This document shows positions 1-6,701 of a stretch of DNA of 7,941 nt, in pieces. A model generated the notes under the pieces. It made no database searches and was not told where the DNA came from. It worked only from the letters and a program-made list of their open reading frames with translations. The DNA is from Candidatus Scatomorpha stercorigallinarum (GTDB lineage: Bacteria; Bacillota_A; Clostridia; Oscillospirales; Oscillospiraceae), in NCBI GenBank assembly GCA_018713375.1, contig DVOV01000227.1, positions 1 through 7,941 on the forward strand. The letters are read 5' to 3'. Numbering within the stretch: the first letter of the stretch is position 1; each line of letters opens with the position of its first letter. Both the position numbers and the translations under genes were made by a program.

Positions 1-8
1 ACCTTATC

Positions 9-47
9 TTGCGCCTTTGAGGCGCAACCGCGCCGCCGTGCGGCGCG
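9..47. repeat. Two tandem GC-rich hairpins
   Basis: Two perfect inverted repeats lie side by side. The first pairs TTGCGCC (9-15) with GGCGCAA (21-27) around a 5-nt loop. The second pairs CGCGCCGC (29-36) with GCGGCGCG (40-47) around a 3-nt loop. Neither is followed by a T-run on either strand. Together with the hairpin at 59-83 they form a three-stem array downstream of the minus-strand tRNA. They could be part of a dispersed intergenic repeat, a 3' end structure of a gene lying to the left, or a processing signal for the tRNA precursor. The pairing is visible; the role is unknown. Confidence 0.5.
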
Positions 48-58
48 AGGGGGAGCCT

Positions 59-91
59 ACGAGGGGGACGAAGTCCCCCTCGTAAATTTTT
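59..91 (+). terminator. Rho-independent terminator (rightward)
   Basis: ACGAGGGGGAC (59-69) pairs perfectly with GTCCCCCTCGT (73-83) around a GAA loop, an 11-bp stem. AAATTTTT follows at 84-91. Read on the plus strand this is a good intrinsic terminator for a gene to the left of the window. On the minus strand the same hairpin sits 7 nt after the CCA end of the tRNA but has no T-run behind it, so as a terminator for the tRNA it would be poor, although it could still protect the 3' end or guide processing. Confidence 0.6.
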
Positions 92-167
92 GGTACGCCC
101 GATGCGATTCGAACGCACGACCTTCAGAGTCGGAGTCTGACACTCTATCCAGCTGAGCTACGGGCGC
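91..167 (-). tRNA. tRNA-Arg (anticodon CCG)
   Basis: The minus strand folds as a complete 77-nt tRNA. The acceptor stem is GCGCCCG with CGGGCGT, the D-arm GCTC/GAGT, and the anticodon stem TCAGA/TCTGA closes the loop CTCCGAC, giving anticodon CCG. The T-arm is GTGCG-TTCGAAT-CGCAT, followed by discriminator A and an encoded CCA (91-93). Only a few G-U pairs are needed. CCG reads the arginine codon CGG, which fits a GC-rich genome that needs a dedicated tRNA for this codon. It stands alone, with its own promoter at 185-213. Confidence 0.96.
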
Positions 168-184
168 ATTTATTTAGCCTATGT

Positions 185-213
185 ATTATAGCAGAACGCC
201 CGGTGAAAGTAAA
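185..213 (-). promoter_or_regulatory. Promoter of the tRNA-Arg gene
   Basis: On the minus strand, TTTACT (208-213) and a perfect TATAAT (185-190) are separated by exactly 17 nt. Transcription would start near 178, about 11 nt before the mature tRNA 5' end, a normal length for a tRNA leader removed by RNase P. Confidence 0.8.
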
Positions 214-249
214 CTAATATTTTTGAGTGCAACCCATGCAGCTACCGCG

Positions 250-278
250 TTGCCAAGGGCGGCAGATTGTGCTATACT
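250..278 (+). promoter_or_regulatory. Promoter of the apbE-mpg-recG operon
   Basis: TTGCCA (250-255) and TATACT (273-278) are separated by 17 nt, a near-consensus housekeeping promoter. The predicted start of transcription near 285 leaves a leader of about 25 nt before the apbE start at 311. This rules out the upstream in-frame ATG at 227, which lies before the promoter. The promoter is back to back with that of the tRNA-Arg gene. Confidence 0.75.
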
Positions 279-310
279 TATTCAAAACACTTGTTCCGGG
301 GGACGCCCAA

Positions 311-1348
311 ATGAAGTTTAAACGAACGCTCTGCCTCATGCTGTGCCTCTGCCTGCTCGCGCCGCTCGCGGCCTGCGGCGAGGGCGAGGCGCACGAAAGG
401 CAGCTCTTCGCCATGGACACCGTGATGGGCCTGACGGCATATGGCAAGAACGCCGAGGCCGGGCTCGACTCCGCCATCGGCGTCATAAACTCGCTCTCCG
501 CCATGCTGGACCCGGAGATGTCCACCAGCGAGGCCTATAAGCTAAACCACGCGCAGGGTGAGAGCCTGCCCATCAGCGGGCAGGTGGCGGAGATGCTCAA
601 CACCGCTTACAGCGTTTATGAGAGCACCGGCGGCGCGCTCGACCTGACGATATACCCGCTCGTCAAAGCCTGGGGCTTCGTGGACGCCAACTACCGCGTC
701 CCTACCGAAGAGGAGATCGAGAGCCTGCTCGAGCAGACCGGCTTTGACAAGCTGACCATGACCGCCCTCAGCGGAGGGCAGACCTATCTGGTGACGATAC
801 CGGACGGCATGGAGCTCTCCTTTGCCTCGATAGCCAAAGGCTGCGCGTCAAAATATGCTATCAGCGCCCTGCGCAGCGCGGGCGTGGAGAGCGCCATCCT
901 CACGCTGGGCGGCAATGTGCAGACGCTGGGCGTCAAGCCGAACGGCTCGGACTGGAACATCGCCATACAGGACCCGCAGGACTCGGAGGGCTATGCCGGC
1001 ATACTCAACCTCGGCGAGTGCGCCGTGGTCACAGCCGGCGGCTACCAGCGCTATTTCTATGGCGAAGACAACGTGCGCTATACTCACATCATCGACCCCT
1101 CCACCGGCTACCCGGCGGATACCGACCTGCTCTCCGCCACCGTCGTGGCGGACGACGCCCTGATGGCGGACGCGCTCTCCACCGCGCTGTGCGTCCTCGG
1201 CTCGGACGGGGCCATCGACTACTACATGGCCAACGGCGGCTTTGAGATGGCTCTCATCACCGACGATGGCCGTGTGCTCATCACGCCGGGGCTCATCGAC
1301 TCCTTTGAACTCGCCAACCTGGACTACACTGTGGAGATGATACGCTGA
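311..1348 (+). CDS. apbE: FAD:protein FMN transferase (ApbE), lipoprotein
   Basis: ApbE enzymes take FMN from FAD and attach it covalently to a threonine or serine of extracytoplasmic redox subunits such as RnfG/RnfD- or NqrC-type proteins. The 345-residue product begins with a lipoprotein signal: KFKR, a hydrophobic stretch, then lipobox LAAC with the acylated cysteine at residue 22, so it should be anchored outside the membrane. Family motifs follow in order: SIAKG (about 173-177), LGGNVQTLG (about 199-207), TAGGY (241-245), HIIDPSTGYP (259-268) and the metal-binding ADDALMADALSTAL segment (280-293). The usual DLGG before IAKG is SFAS here, a mild deviation. The start at 311 was chosen because it gives the signal peptide, has GGGGGA 7 nt upstream, and follows the promoter; the frame is open to an ATG at 227, before the promoter. 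Its TGA overlaps the next ATG by one base. No flavinylation target is visible in the window. Confidence 0.93.
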   Translation: MKFKRTLCLMLCLCLLAPLAACGEGEAHERQLFAMDTVMGLTAYGKNAEAGLDSAIGVINSLSAMLDPEMSTSEAYKLNHAQGESLPISGQVAEMLNTAYSVYESTGGALDLTIYPLVKAWGFVDANYRVPTEEEIESLLEQTGFDKLTMTALSGGQTYLVTIPDGMELSFASIAKGCASKYAISALRSAGVESAILTLGGNVQTLGVKPNGSDWNIAIQDPQDSEGYAGILNLGECAVVTAGGYQRYFYGEDNVRYTHIIDPSTGYPADTDLLSATVVADDALMADALSTALCVLGSDGAIDYYMANGGFEMALITDDGRVLITPGLIDSFELANLDYTVEMIR

Positions 1349-1857
1349 TGCGCCTTGGACGGGATTTTTTCGCACGCGACGCGCTCGAGGTGGCGCCCGC
1401 GCTCGTGGGCAAGACGCTCGTGCGCGCCCTGCCGGACGGCGGGCAGCGGCGGCTCGTCATCTCCGAGACAGAGGCCTACTGCGGCGAGGAGGACACCGCC
1501 TGCCACGCGCACAGGGGCCGCACAAAGCGCACGGAGATGCTCTATATGGCCGGCGGATGCTTTTATATCTACCTCTGCTACGGCATCCACTGGCTGCTCA
1601 ACACGGTCACAGGGCCGCGGGACGCGCCTCAGGGCGTGCTCATCCGCGCCTGCCGCGGCTTTGAAGGCCCCGGCAAGCTCACAAAGCAGCTGGAGATCAC
1701 CGGCGCGCTCAACGGCGCAGATATCGGCTCCTGCCACGAGCTGTGGATAGAGGACGAGGGGCGGGACGTACGCATCGTCACCGCGCCGCGCGTCGGCATC
1801 GCATACGCCTCCCCGGAGGACCAGGCGCGGCAATGGAGATTCATGGAAGGTAAATGA
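1348..1857 (+). CDS. mpg: 3-methyladenine DNA glycosylase (AAG/Mpg family)
   Basis: This family removes alkylated and deaminated purines (3-methyladenine, hypoxanthine) to start base excision repair in the cytoplasm. The 169-residue product carries the family landmarks: ETEAYCG (about 40-46) with the glutamate expected to be the catalytic base, HRGRTKRTEMLY (about 55-66), the DNA-intercalation segment YIYLCYGIHWLLN (about 73-85), and GPGKLTKQL, then RVGI near the end. It is shorter than the roughly 190-200 residues common in the family: only about five residues separate IRA from GPGKL, and the C-terminus stops soon after WRF. All catalytic landmarks remain, so this looks like a compact natural variant rather than a broken gene. 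Its ATG overlaps the apbE stop (TGATG) and only a distant GGAG precedes it, so translation is probably coupled to apbE. Confidence 0.92.
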   Translation: MRLGRDFFARDALEVAPALVGKTLVRALPDGGQRRLVISETEAYCGEEDTACHAHRGRTKRTEMLYMAGGCFYIYLCYGIHWLLNTVTGPRDAPQGVLIRACRGFEGPGKLTKQLEITGALNGADIGSCHELWIEDEGRDVRIVTAPRVGIAYASPEDQARQWRFMEGK

Positions 1858-1858
1858 T

Positions 1859-3919
1859 ATGCAGAGCCCAACGCTCGAAACAAGTATAACAGCGCTCAAC
1901 GGGGTCGGCGAGGCCCGCGCCCGGGCCTTTTCCAGGCTGGGCGTGACGGACCTCGGCGGCCTTTTGTCCTTTTTCCCGCGGGCATACGAGGACCGCACGG
2001 TCATCAAGCCCATCGCAATGCTGATGGAGGGCGAGAGCGCCTGTGTGCGCGGCATCGTCGCCACTGAGCCCACGCTCTCCCGCGTGCGCCGCGGCATGGA
2101 GCTCGTCAAGTTCCGCGTGGTGGACGACAGCTCGTCCATGGACGTGACGTTTTTCAACCAGAGCTACGTGCGCGGGCAGCTGCGCCTTGGCGAATACTAC
2201 ACTTTCTACGGCCGTGTGAACGTCAACGGCGCGCGGCGCGGCATGACGAATCCCGTCTTTGAGCCGCAGAGCGCCGAGGGCCGCGTCACCGGGCGCATCA
2301 TGCCCATCTACCGCCTCACGGCCGGGCTCACACAGCGCGCGGTGGTGTCCGCCGTCCGCCAGGCGCTCGACCTGTCCGGTGGCCTCGTGCCGGACGCCCT
2401 GCCGGAGGAGATAACGCGCTGCTTTGAGCTCTGCCAGGCACGCTACGCCTATGAGAACATCCACTTCCCCGGCGACTTCACGGCCCTCGCCCTCGCGCGG
2501 CGGCGGCTGGTGTTTGAAGAACTGTTCGTGCTGGCCTGCGCGCTGGGCCTGCTGCGCGGACGCCGTTCAGACGAAAACGGCGTCCGCCTGCGCGAAGCAA
2601 ATCTGGAAGTATTCTACTCTTCCCTGCCCTTCCGTCCCACGAACGCCCAGCGGCGGGCGGTGGCCGAGGCCGTGGCCGACATGCGCTCCGGCCGGCCCAT
2701 GGACCGCCTGATACAGGGCGACGTGGGCAGCGGCAAGACCCTCGCCGCCGCGGCCTGCATATGGTACGCCGCCCAGAGCGGCTGCCAGAGCGCCTTCATG
2801 GCGCCCACGGAGATACTCGCCGCCCAGCATACGGAGACGCTCTCGCGTTTCCTCTCGCCATTCGGCATACAGGTGCGCAAGCTCACCGGGGCCATGACGG
2901 CCCGGGAAAAGCGCGAGACGCTCGCCGCCCTCGCCGGCGGGGAGTGCCAGCTCTGCGTGGGGACACACGCGCTGCTGACGGAAAACGTCGAGTTCAAAGA
3001 CCTTGCCCTGGTGATAACCGACGAGCAGCACCGCTTCGGCGTGGCCCAGCGCGCGGCCCTGGCCGCCAAGGGCTCGCATGTGCACATCCTCGTCATGAGC
3101 GCCACGCCCATTCCCCGCACGCTCGCGCTCATCATCTATGGCGACCTGGACGTCTCCGTCATCGACGAGCTGCCCCCCGGGCGGCAGAAGGTGGACACCT
3201 TTGCCGTCGGCAGCGCGTACCACCGGCGCATAAACGCCTTTATCCGCCGGCTCACGGGCGAGGGCCGGCAGGTGTATGTCGTCTGCCCGCGCATCGAGGA
3301 GGGCGAGACGCCGGAGGACGGCCTGATGTCCGCCGAGGAACACGCCGCGGAGCTGCAGCGCGAGTTTCCTGACCTGCGCGTGGGCTGCGTACACGGCCGG
3401 CTGAAGGCCAGGGACAAGGACGCCGTCATGTCCGCCTTTGCCGCCGGGGAGCTTGACATACTCGTCTCCACCACCGTCATCGAGGTGGGCGTTGACGTGC
3501 CCAACGCCGCGCTGATGATCGTTGAGAACGCCGAGCGCTTCGGCCTCTCGCAGCTGCACCAGCTGCGCGGACGCGTGGGCCGCGGGCAGCACAAGAGCTA
3601 CTGCATCCTCATCTCGGACAACAAAAGCGAGGAGACGCGCGAGCGGCTGGCCGTGATGACGCGCACCAACGACGGCTTCAAGATCGCCGAGGAGGACCTG
3701 CGCCTGCGCGGGCCCGGAGACTTTTTCGGCTCCCGCCAGCACGGCCTGCCGGAGCTGCATGTGGCCGACCTGGGCGCGGACATGAACGTCCTGAAAACGG
3801 CCCAGGAGGCGGCCACGCGCCTCCTGGAAGCCGACCCGGGCCTGCTGCTGCCCGAGCACCGCGCGCTGCGCGAGCGGGCATACGCCCTCATCAGGGCCGC
3901 CGGCGGCCGTTTCAACTGA
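1859..3919 (+). CDS. recG: ATP-dependent DNA helicase RecG
   Basis: RecG remodels stalled replication forks, Holliday junctions and R-loops by double-strand translocation. The 686-residue protein has the usual full length. The N-terminal wedge/OB region (about 1-160) contains the start LNGVGEARA and PRAYEDR. Helicase motifs follow: Walker A GDVGSGKT (287-294), Walker B-type DEQH (388-391), motif III MSATPIPRT (413-421), motif V around STTVIEVGVDVP (537-548), motif VI QLRGRVGRG (568-576), and the RecG-specific LRGPGDFFGSRQHGLPE (616-632), which couples ATP hydrolysis to movement. GGAAGG lies 8 nt before the start and only one base separates it from mpg. It is the last gene of the operon; its 3' end overlaps the end of the opposing flippase gene by 8 bp, and no terminator is visible. 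Confidence 0.98.
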   Translation: MQSPTLETSITALNGVGEARARAFSRLGVTDLGGLLSFFPRAYEDRTVIKPIAMLMEGESACVRGIVATEPTLSRVRRGMELVKFRVVDDSSSMDVTFFNQSYVRGQLRLGEYYTFYGRVNVNGARRGMTNPVFEPQSAEGRVTGRIMPIYRLTAGLTQRAVVSAVRQALDLSGGLVPDALPEEITRCFELCQARYAYENIHFPGDFTALALARRRLVFEELFVLACALGLLRGRRSDENGVRLREANLEVFYSSLPFRPTNAQRRAVAEAVADMRSGRPMDRLIQGDVGSGKTLAAAACIWYAAQSGCQSAFMAPTEILAAQHTETLSRFLSPFGIQVRKLTGAMTAREKRETLAALAGGECQLCVGTHALLTENVEFKDLALVITDEQHRFGVAQRAALAAKGSHVHILVMSATPIPRTLALIIYGDLDVSVIDELPPGRQKVDTFAVGSAYHRRINAFIRRLTGEGRQVYVVCPRIEEGETPEDGLMSAEEHAAELQREFPDLRVGCVHGRLKARDKDAVMSAFAAGELDILVSTTVIEVGVDVPNAALMIVENAERFGLSQLHQLRGRVGRGQHKSYCILISDNKSEETRERLAVMTRTNDGFKIAEEDLRLRGPGDFFGSRQHGLPELHVADLGADMNVLKTAQEAATRLLEADPGLLLPEHRALRERAYALIRAAGGRFN

Positions 3920-5222
3920 AGCGCCGGCATACGCGCCGCAGCCGCGCGGCGCTGAGGGCGAAGTTGATCAGTTCGTCGGCATAGATGATGCCTATATAGG
4001 CGTCCAGCGCGCCCACGGGCAGCAGCAGCCAGACGAGGGCCGCGCCCAGCGCGGCGTCGAAGATGTTGATGCCCATGCTCCACACCTGCTGCCCCAGGCC
4101 CTTGAGGCAGCCGTCCACCACCATGTCCGTGTACATCACGGGCACCAGCGGCGCCAGCAGTCGTATGTACACGGCGGCCTCGTCCGAGCCATATACGGCG
4201 CCGCTCAACGCTCCGGCCAGCGAAAATAGCGCCACCGCGGCAAGCGCGGAAAACAGCAAACTGCGTTTTATCAGTTTTGAGACGGTGCGCCGGATGAGCG
4301 CGCCGTCTCCGCACATCTGGGCCTCCGTCAGCTCGGGCACGATCAGCTCCGCCACGGCCATCAGCAGGCAGGAGGGAAAGCTGATGAGTGGCATGGCCAT
4401 GCCCTGTATGACGCCGTATCCGGCCAGGGCGCTGTCCGCCGAGAGCCCTGAGCGCCGCAGCCCGCGCGGCACCAGCATGTGCTCCAGCGTGGAGAGCGCG
4501 CTGCGCGCGTAGCTGGATACGGCCAGCGGCAGCGCCACGCCCAGCATCCTCGCCGTCAGGCGCTCTGAGCGCGCGCTGCGCTGCGCGTGTGCCCGTCGGT
4601 CGCTGAGGAAAAAGGCGAACATCAGCGCGAACGAGAGCATGTCGGAGGCCGTGATACCCGCCGTGACGGCGGCGCAGTTGCGCTCGATGTCCCCCTGCGG
4701 CGTGCGCGATAAGAACAGCGCCACCAGGCCGATGTAGCTCAGCTGCTCGATGAGGTGCACCAGCGCGCTCTTCCACACGCGCCCGCAGGCCGTGAAATAC
4801 CCGCTGAGCACGGATGAAAGCGACAAAAAAGGCAGCCCGCAGGCCAGTATCCGCAAGCTCATCACTGTCCGCGCGTCGCCGATCCAGAGGAAGCCCACAG
4901 GCTCGGCGAAGCTCATCAGCACCGCCGCGGCCGTACAGCCGAAAAGCAGGCTGTACATGCAGCAGCGGAACACGGCCGTGCCCACGGCCCCCTCGCGCCC
5001 GGAGCCGATCTCCTCGGCCACGATGCGCGTGGCGGCAAAGCGGATGCCGCTGACGGCCAGCGTGGTGCAGAGCATCTCTACGCTCATGACCAGCTGGAAA
5101 AGCCCGATGCCCGTGGCGCCTATGCGCCCCGCCAGCCAGGCCTGGAAGGCCATGCCGATGCAGCGCATGAGCAGCGACGAGCCCGTCAGCAGCGCGGTGT
5201 TATAGACCAGTTTCTTTCCCAT
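3912..5222 (-). CDS. SpoVB-like oligosaccharide/lipid flippase (MOP superfamily)
   Basis: A 436-residue, very hydrophobic protein, probably with about 12 membrane segments. The N-terminus, with GRIGATGIGLFQLVMSVEML followed by AVSGIRFAATRIVAEE, is typical of the SpoVB/polysaccharide-flippase branch of the MOP (MATE/MurJ) superfamily. Known relatives flip lipid-linked cell-wall or polysaccharide precursors; SpoVB itself is needed for spore cortex synthesis. It is shorter than SpoVB of Bacillus subtilis (about 520 residues) and MurJ (about 14 segments), so the exact substrate is open, and a role in sporulation is only suggested. The start is supported by GAGGGGGA about 6 nt upstream. It lies downstream of the flavodoxin operon on the same strand, separated by 106 nt that contain a hairpin; I see no convincing promoter in that gap, so read-through may contribute to its expression. 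It ends inside the 3' end of recG. Confidence 0.8.
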   Translation of the reverse strand: MGKKLVYNTALLTGSSLLMRCIGMAFQAWLAGRIGATGIGLFQLVMSVEMLCTTLAVSGIRFAATRIVAEEIGSGREGAVGTAVFRCCMYSLLFGCTAAAVLMSFAEPVGFLWIGDARTVMSLRILACGLPFLSLSSVLSGYFTACGRVWKSALVHLIEQLSYIGLVALFLSRTPQGDIERNCAAVTAGITASDMLSFALMFAFFLSDRRAHAQRSARSERLTARMLGVALPLAVSSYARSALSTLEHMLVPRGLRRSGLSADSALAGYGVIQGMAMPLISFPSCLLMAVAELIVPELTEAQMCGDGALIRRTVSKLIKRSLLFSALAAVALFSLAGALSGAVYGSDEAAVYIRLLAPLVPVMYTDMVVDGCLKGLGQQVWSMGINIFDAALGAALVWLLLPVGALDAYIGIIYADELINFALSAARLRRVCRRFS

Positions 5223-5274
5223 GCCCGTCCCCCTCGGGACAGACTATGCGTTTCACGCGCCGGGCATGACAGTG

Positions 5275-5307
5275 AACGCCCCGCGGAGGACCTCCGCAGG
5301 GCGTTTT
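5275..5307. terminator. Hairpin between flavodoxin and flippase genes
   Basis: AACGCCC-C-GCGGAG (5275-5288) pairs with CTCCGC-A-GGGCGTT (5292-5305) around a 3-nt loop. The single internal mismatch becomes a G-U pair on the minus-strand RNA, giving 14 continuous pairs. It lies 23 nt after the flavodoxin stop. The tail on the minus strand is GTTCACT, a weak T-run, while on the plus strand the stem is followed by TTTTG. It is most likely the (possibly leaky) terminator of the flavodoxin operon, and perhaps bidirectional. Confidence 0.6.
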
Positions 5308-5328
5308 GCCATATATTCGCGCTTGCGT

Positions 5329-5745
5329 TCAGGCCAGCGCTTTTCCCAGCACCTCGCAGGCCGTCAGGGCCTCCGCGTCCGGCTCCCCGGCGCAGATGAC
5401 GCTGTCGCAGGCGAGTTCGGCGCCGGCGGCGCGGCAGTCGCCTTCCCAGTTGCGCATCCACTCCCCGTCGCCCCAGCCATAGGAGCCGAACAGGGCGATC
5501 TTTTTGCCCTTCAGCGCGCTCTTGCAGGCACTGAACATGGGCTCGAACTCGTCCTCTTCCAGCTGCTCGGCGCCCATGGCGGGGCAGCCGAAGGCGATGG
5601 CGTCATATCCGGCGGCGTCGGAGAATTCAGAGGCGGTGAAAACGGCGGCATCCGCCCCCGAGGAGGCTGCGCCATCGGCGACGGCGCGGGCCATGGCCTC
5701 CGTGTTGCCGGTGCCGCTCCAATAAACGACTGCGATCTTGCTCAT
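5329..5745 (-). CDS. Short-chain flavodoxin
   Basis: A soluble FMN-binding electron carrier of 138 residues, the typical size of clostridial flavodoxins. Flavodoxins substitute for ferredoxin, commonly when iron is scarce. The FMN phosphate loop is SGTGNT (10-15). The second loop, GCPAMG (53-58), is followed by the acidic segment EQLEEDEFEPM. The third, FGSYGWGDGEW (86-96), carries Trp91. Met57 and Trp91 match the residues that flank the flavin ring in Clostridium beijerinckii flavodoxin. The start at 5745 is set by AAGGAGA 7 nt upstream and by the family's N-terminus (MSKIAVVYWSGTGNT); the frame stays open to 5847, but that extension overlaps the DUF3793 gene and is unlike flavodoxin. It follows DUF3793 by 32 nt and is the last gene of the operon before a hairpin. 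Confidence 0.95.
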   Translation of the reverse strand: MSKIAVVYWSGTGNTEAMARAVADGAASSGADAAVFTASEFSDAAGYDAIAFGCPAMGAEQLEEDEFEPMFSACKSALKGKKIALFGSYGWGDGEWMRNWEGDCRAAGAELACDSVICAGEPDAEALTACEVLGKALA

Positions 5746-5777
5746 TTTGCTGTCTCCTTCTTTCCAAAAATCAGGCC

Positions 5778-6329
5778 TCATGCCGTTACGGCGAGGTCGC
5801 TTATGCTGTGCCCGGCGCTGAAGAGCCGGGAATACACCTCGTGGCATTTGCGGTAGCGGGCGAACTTCTCCGCCGCCTGTGCCTCATCGCAATAGACCTG
5901 CCAGTAGCCCGTTCGCACGCTGTTGCGCCCGCGGTTGGCGATGAAGCCCAGGACGTCCCCCAGCGGGTAGCCGAGGAACACGCCGATCTCATGCGGTATG
6001 GAGCGCGTCTCCGCAAACCGCCTTCGCAGCTGCTCCAGGGCATCCGGCAGCGCGAGCGAGCCGTACCCGCAGCCGCGCAGGAACTGCGCCACCTCGGGCT
6101 TTGCCAGTTCGGACGTGAGCTGGCTCACGCGGCAGAGATACACTGTGGCGCGCTCGCCTCGGCGCCTCAGCACCGTCAGGTATAGCCCCTTGCGTTCAAA
6201 GGCGGCGTTCAGCTGCCGCACCTCCTGCTCCATGTCCTCCCCCGCGGGCACGGTCAGCGCGAACATGCTGCCCAGCTTGAGCGAAGCCAGCGTGGGCGCG
6301 CACTGCTCGACCAGATACGTATCCAGCAT
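5778..6329 (-). CDS. DUF3793 family protein
   Basis: A 183-residue cytoplasmic protein of unknown function, recognised as DUF3793 by its start EQCAPTLASLKLGSMF (about 8-23), the central PHEIGVFLGYPLGDVLGFI (112-130), and the end GYWQVYCDE (141-149) with RKCHEVYSRLF (160-170). It has five cysteines (10, 66, 87, 147, 162). From memory, relatives often carry a cysteine pair just before the GYW/GCW segment; here that place reads NSVRTGYW, without cysteine. No membrane segments or signal peptide are visible. It begins 3 nt after the DUF2325 stop, with only GAGG right against the start, so translation is probably coupled. The position between DUF2325 and flavodoxin, behind metal-regulator-like operators, hints at a role in iron or redox metabolism, but no activity can be assigned from sequence. 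Confidence 0.85.
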   Translation of the reverse strand: MLDTYLVEQCAPTLASLKLGSMFALTVPAGEDMEQEVRQLNAAFERKGLYLTVLRRRGERATVYLCRVSQLTSELAKPEVAQFLRGCGYGSLALPDALEQLRRRFAETRSIPHEIGVFLGYPLGDVLGFIANRGRNSVRTGYWQVYCDEAQAAEKFARYRKCHEVYSRLFSAGHSISDLAVTA

Positions 6330-6332
6330 GCC

Positions 6333-6620
6333 TCAGGCGAGGGCGCTGTGCTCGCGCAGCACATTGCGCAGCGCCGTGGCGCTGCTCGTATGGACGCGGG
6401 CGATGGGGATCGACCCGCGCTGGGCTTCCTGCGTGACGCTCAGCGCCATCTTGTGCGAGACGGTGCTGATGAACAGGATAAGCAGGTCAGGCGTCCCCAG
6501 CTTCTTCCTCAGCGAGCCGTTTTCCTTGGTGAATATCTTTGCCTTACAGCCGTGCTCACGGCAGATGCTCTCATATTGGGCTTCCATCCTCTCGTTCCCG
6601 CCCACGATCACAACGCTCAT
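6333..6620 (-). CDS. DUF2325 family protein
   Basis: A 95-residue protein matching the DUF2325 family as I know it: start MSVVIVGGNERM with a Rossmann-like beta strand and glycine turn, then CREHGCKAKIF with cysteines 20 and 25, PDLLILF, the conserved TVSHKM (53-58), and a C-terminal HTSSATALRNVL. The function of the family is not known to me. The fold looks like a single alpha/beta domain without a catalytic signature. It is the first gene of the operon, with a leader of about 100 nt carrying two inverted-repeat operators; AGGCAGGG lies about 7 nt before the start. Family members are, to my recollection, often found near iron-uptake (Feo) or flavodoxin genes, consistent with the arrangement here. 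Confidence 0.85.
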   Translation of the reverse strand: MSVVIVGGNERMEAQYESICREHGCKAKIFTKENGSLRKKLGTPDLLILFISTVSHKMALSVTQEAQRGSIPIARVHTSSATALRNVLREHSALA

Positions 6621-6648
6621 TCGTCTACCCTGCCTTCCAAACAGTATT

Positions 6649-6664
6649 GTTAGTTTATACTAAC
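6649..6664. promoter_or_regulatory. Inverted-repeat operator 1 (GTTAG-N6-CTAAC)
   Basis: GTTAGT-TTAT-ACTAAC is a perfect palindrome with 6-bp arms. It lies in the leader of the DUF2325 operon, about 55 to 70 nt after the predicted start of transcription. It shares the GTTAG-N6-CTAAC core with operator 2. TTAG/CTAA half-sites resemble those of DtxR/IdeR/MntR-type metal-dependent repressors; this assignment is inference. As the palindrome also holds TATAAA on the minus strand, it could instead cover a weak second -10 element, but no acceptable -35 is present. Confidence 0.65.
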
Positions 6665-6681
6665 TTAATTCCAAAAGAAAC

Positions 6682-6696
6682 GCGGATGCTCTCCGC
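6682..6696 (-). promoter_or_regulatory. Leader hairpin followed by a T-rich stretch
   Basis: On the minus strand GCGGA pairs with TCCGC around a 5-nt loop and is followed by GTTTCTTTTGG. It lies between the two operators in the leader of the DUF2325 operon. The stem is only 5 bp, so it is a weak attenuator or terminator candidate at most. Confidence 0.3.
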
Positions 6697-6701
6697 TCTG
6701 T

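Noticed and set aside
91..167. tRNA-Arg as integration site of a mobile element inside the window
   Set aside because: No integrase gene and no second copy of the tRNA 3' end are seen in the window; neighbouring genes are core functions.
227..310. Upstream in-frame extension of apbE starting at the ATG at 227
   Set aside because: It would start before the promoter at 250-278 and would bury the lipoprotein signal peptide that begins at 311.
1324..2464. Minus-strand open frames opposite mpg and the start of recG
   Set aside because: They are antisense to well-recognised genes and their composition follows the complementary codon bias; no ribosome site or motif supports them.
2567..3859. Long minus-strand open frame of 430 codons opposite recG
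   Set aside because: It is a shadow of recG caused by GC-rich third codon positions; its translation is low-complexity A/G/H/R/V-rich with no family resemblance.
3598..4776. Minus-strand open frame of 392 codons across the recG/flippase junction
   Set aside because: It is a frame-shifted reading of the flippase gene continuing antisense to recG; the product is Arg/Ala/Gly-rich and non-globular.
5746..5847. N-terminal extension of the flavodoxin to 5847
   Set aside because: It overlaps the end of the DUF3793 gene, has no flavodoxin similarity, and a strong AAGGAGA site sets the start at 5745.
5221..5856. Plus-strand open frame opposite the flavodoxin gene
   Set aside because: It runs antisense to a confidently identified flavodoxin and the intergenic hairpin; no conserved features.
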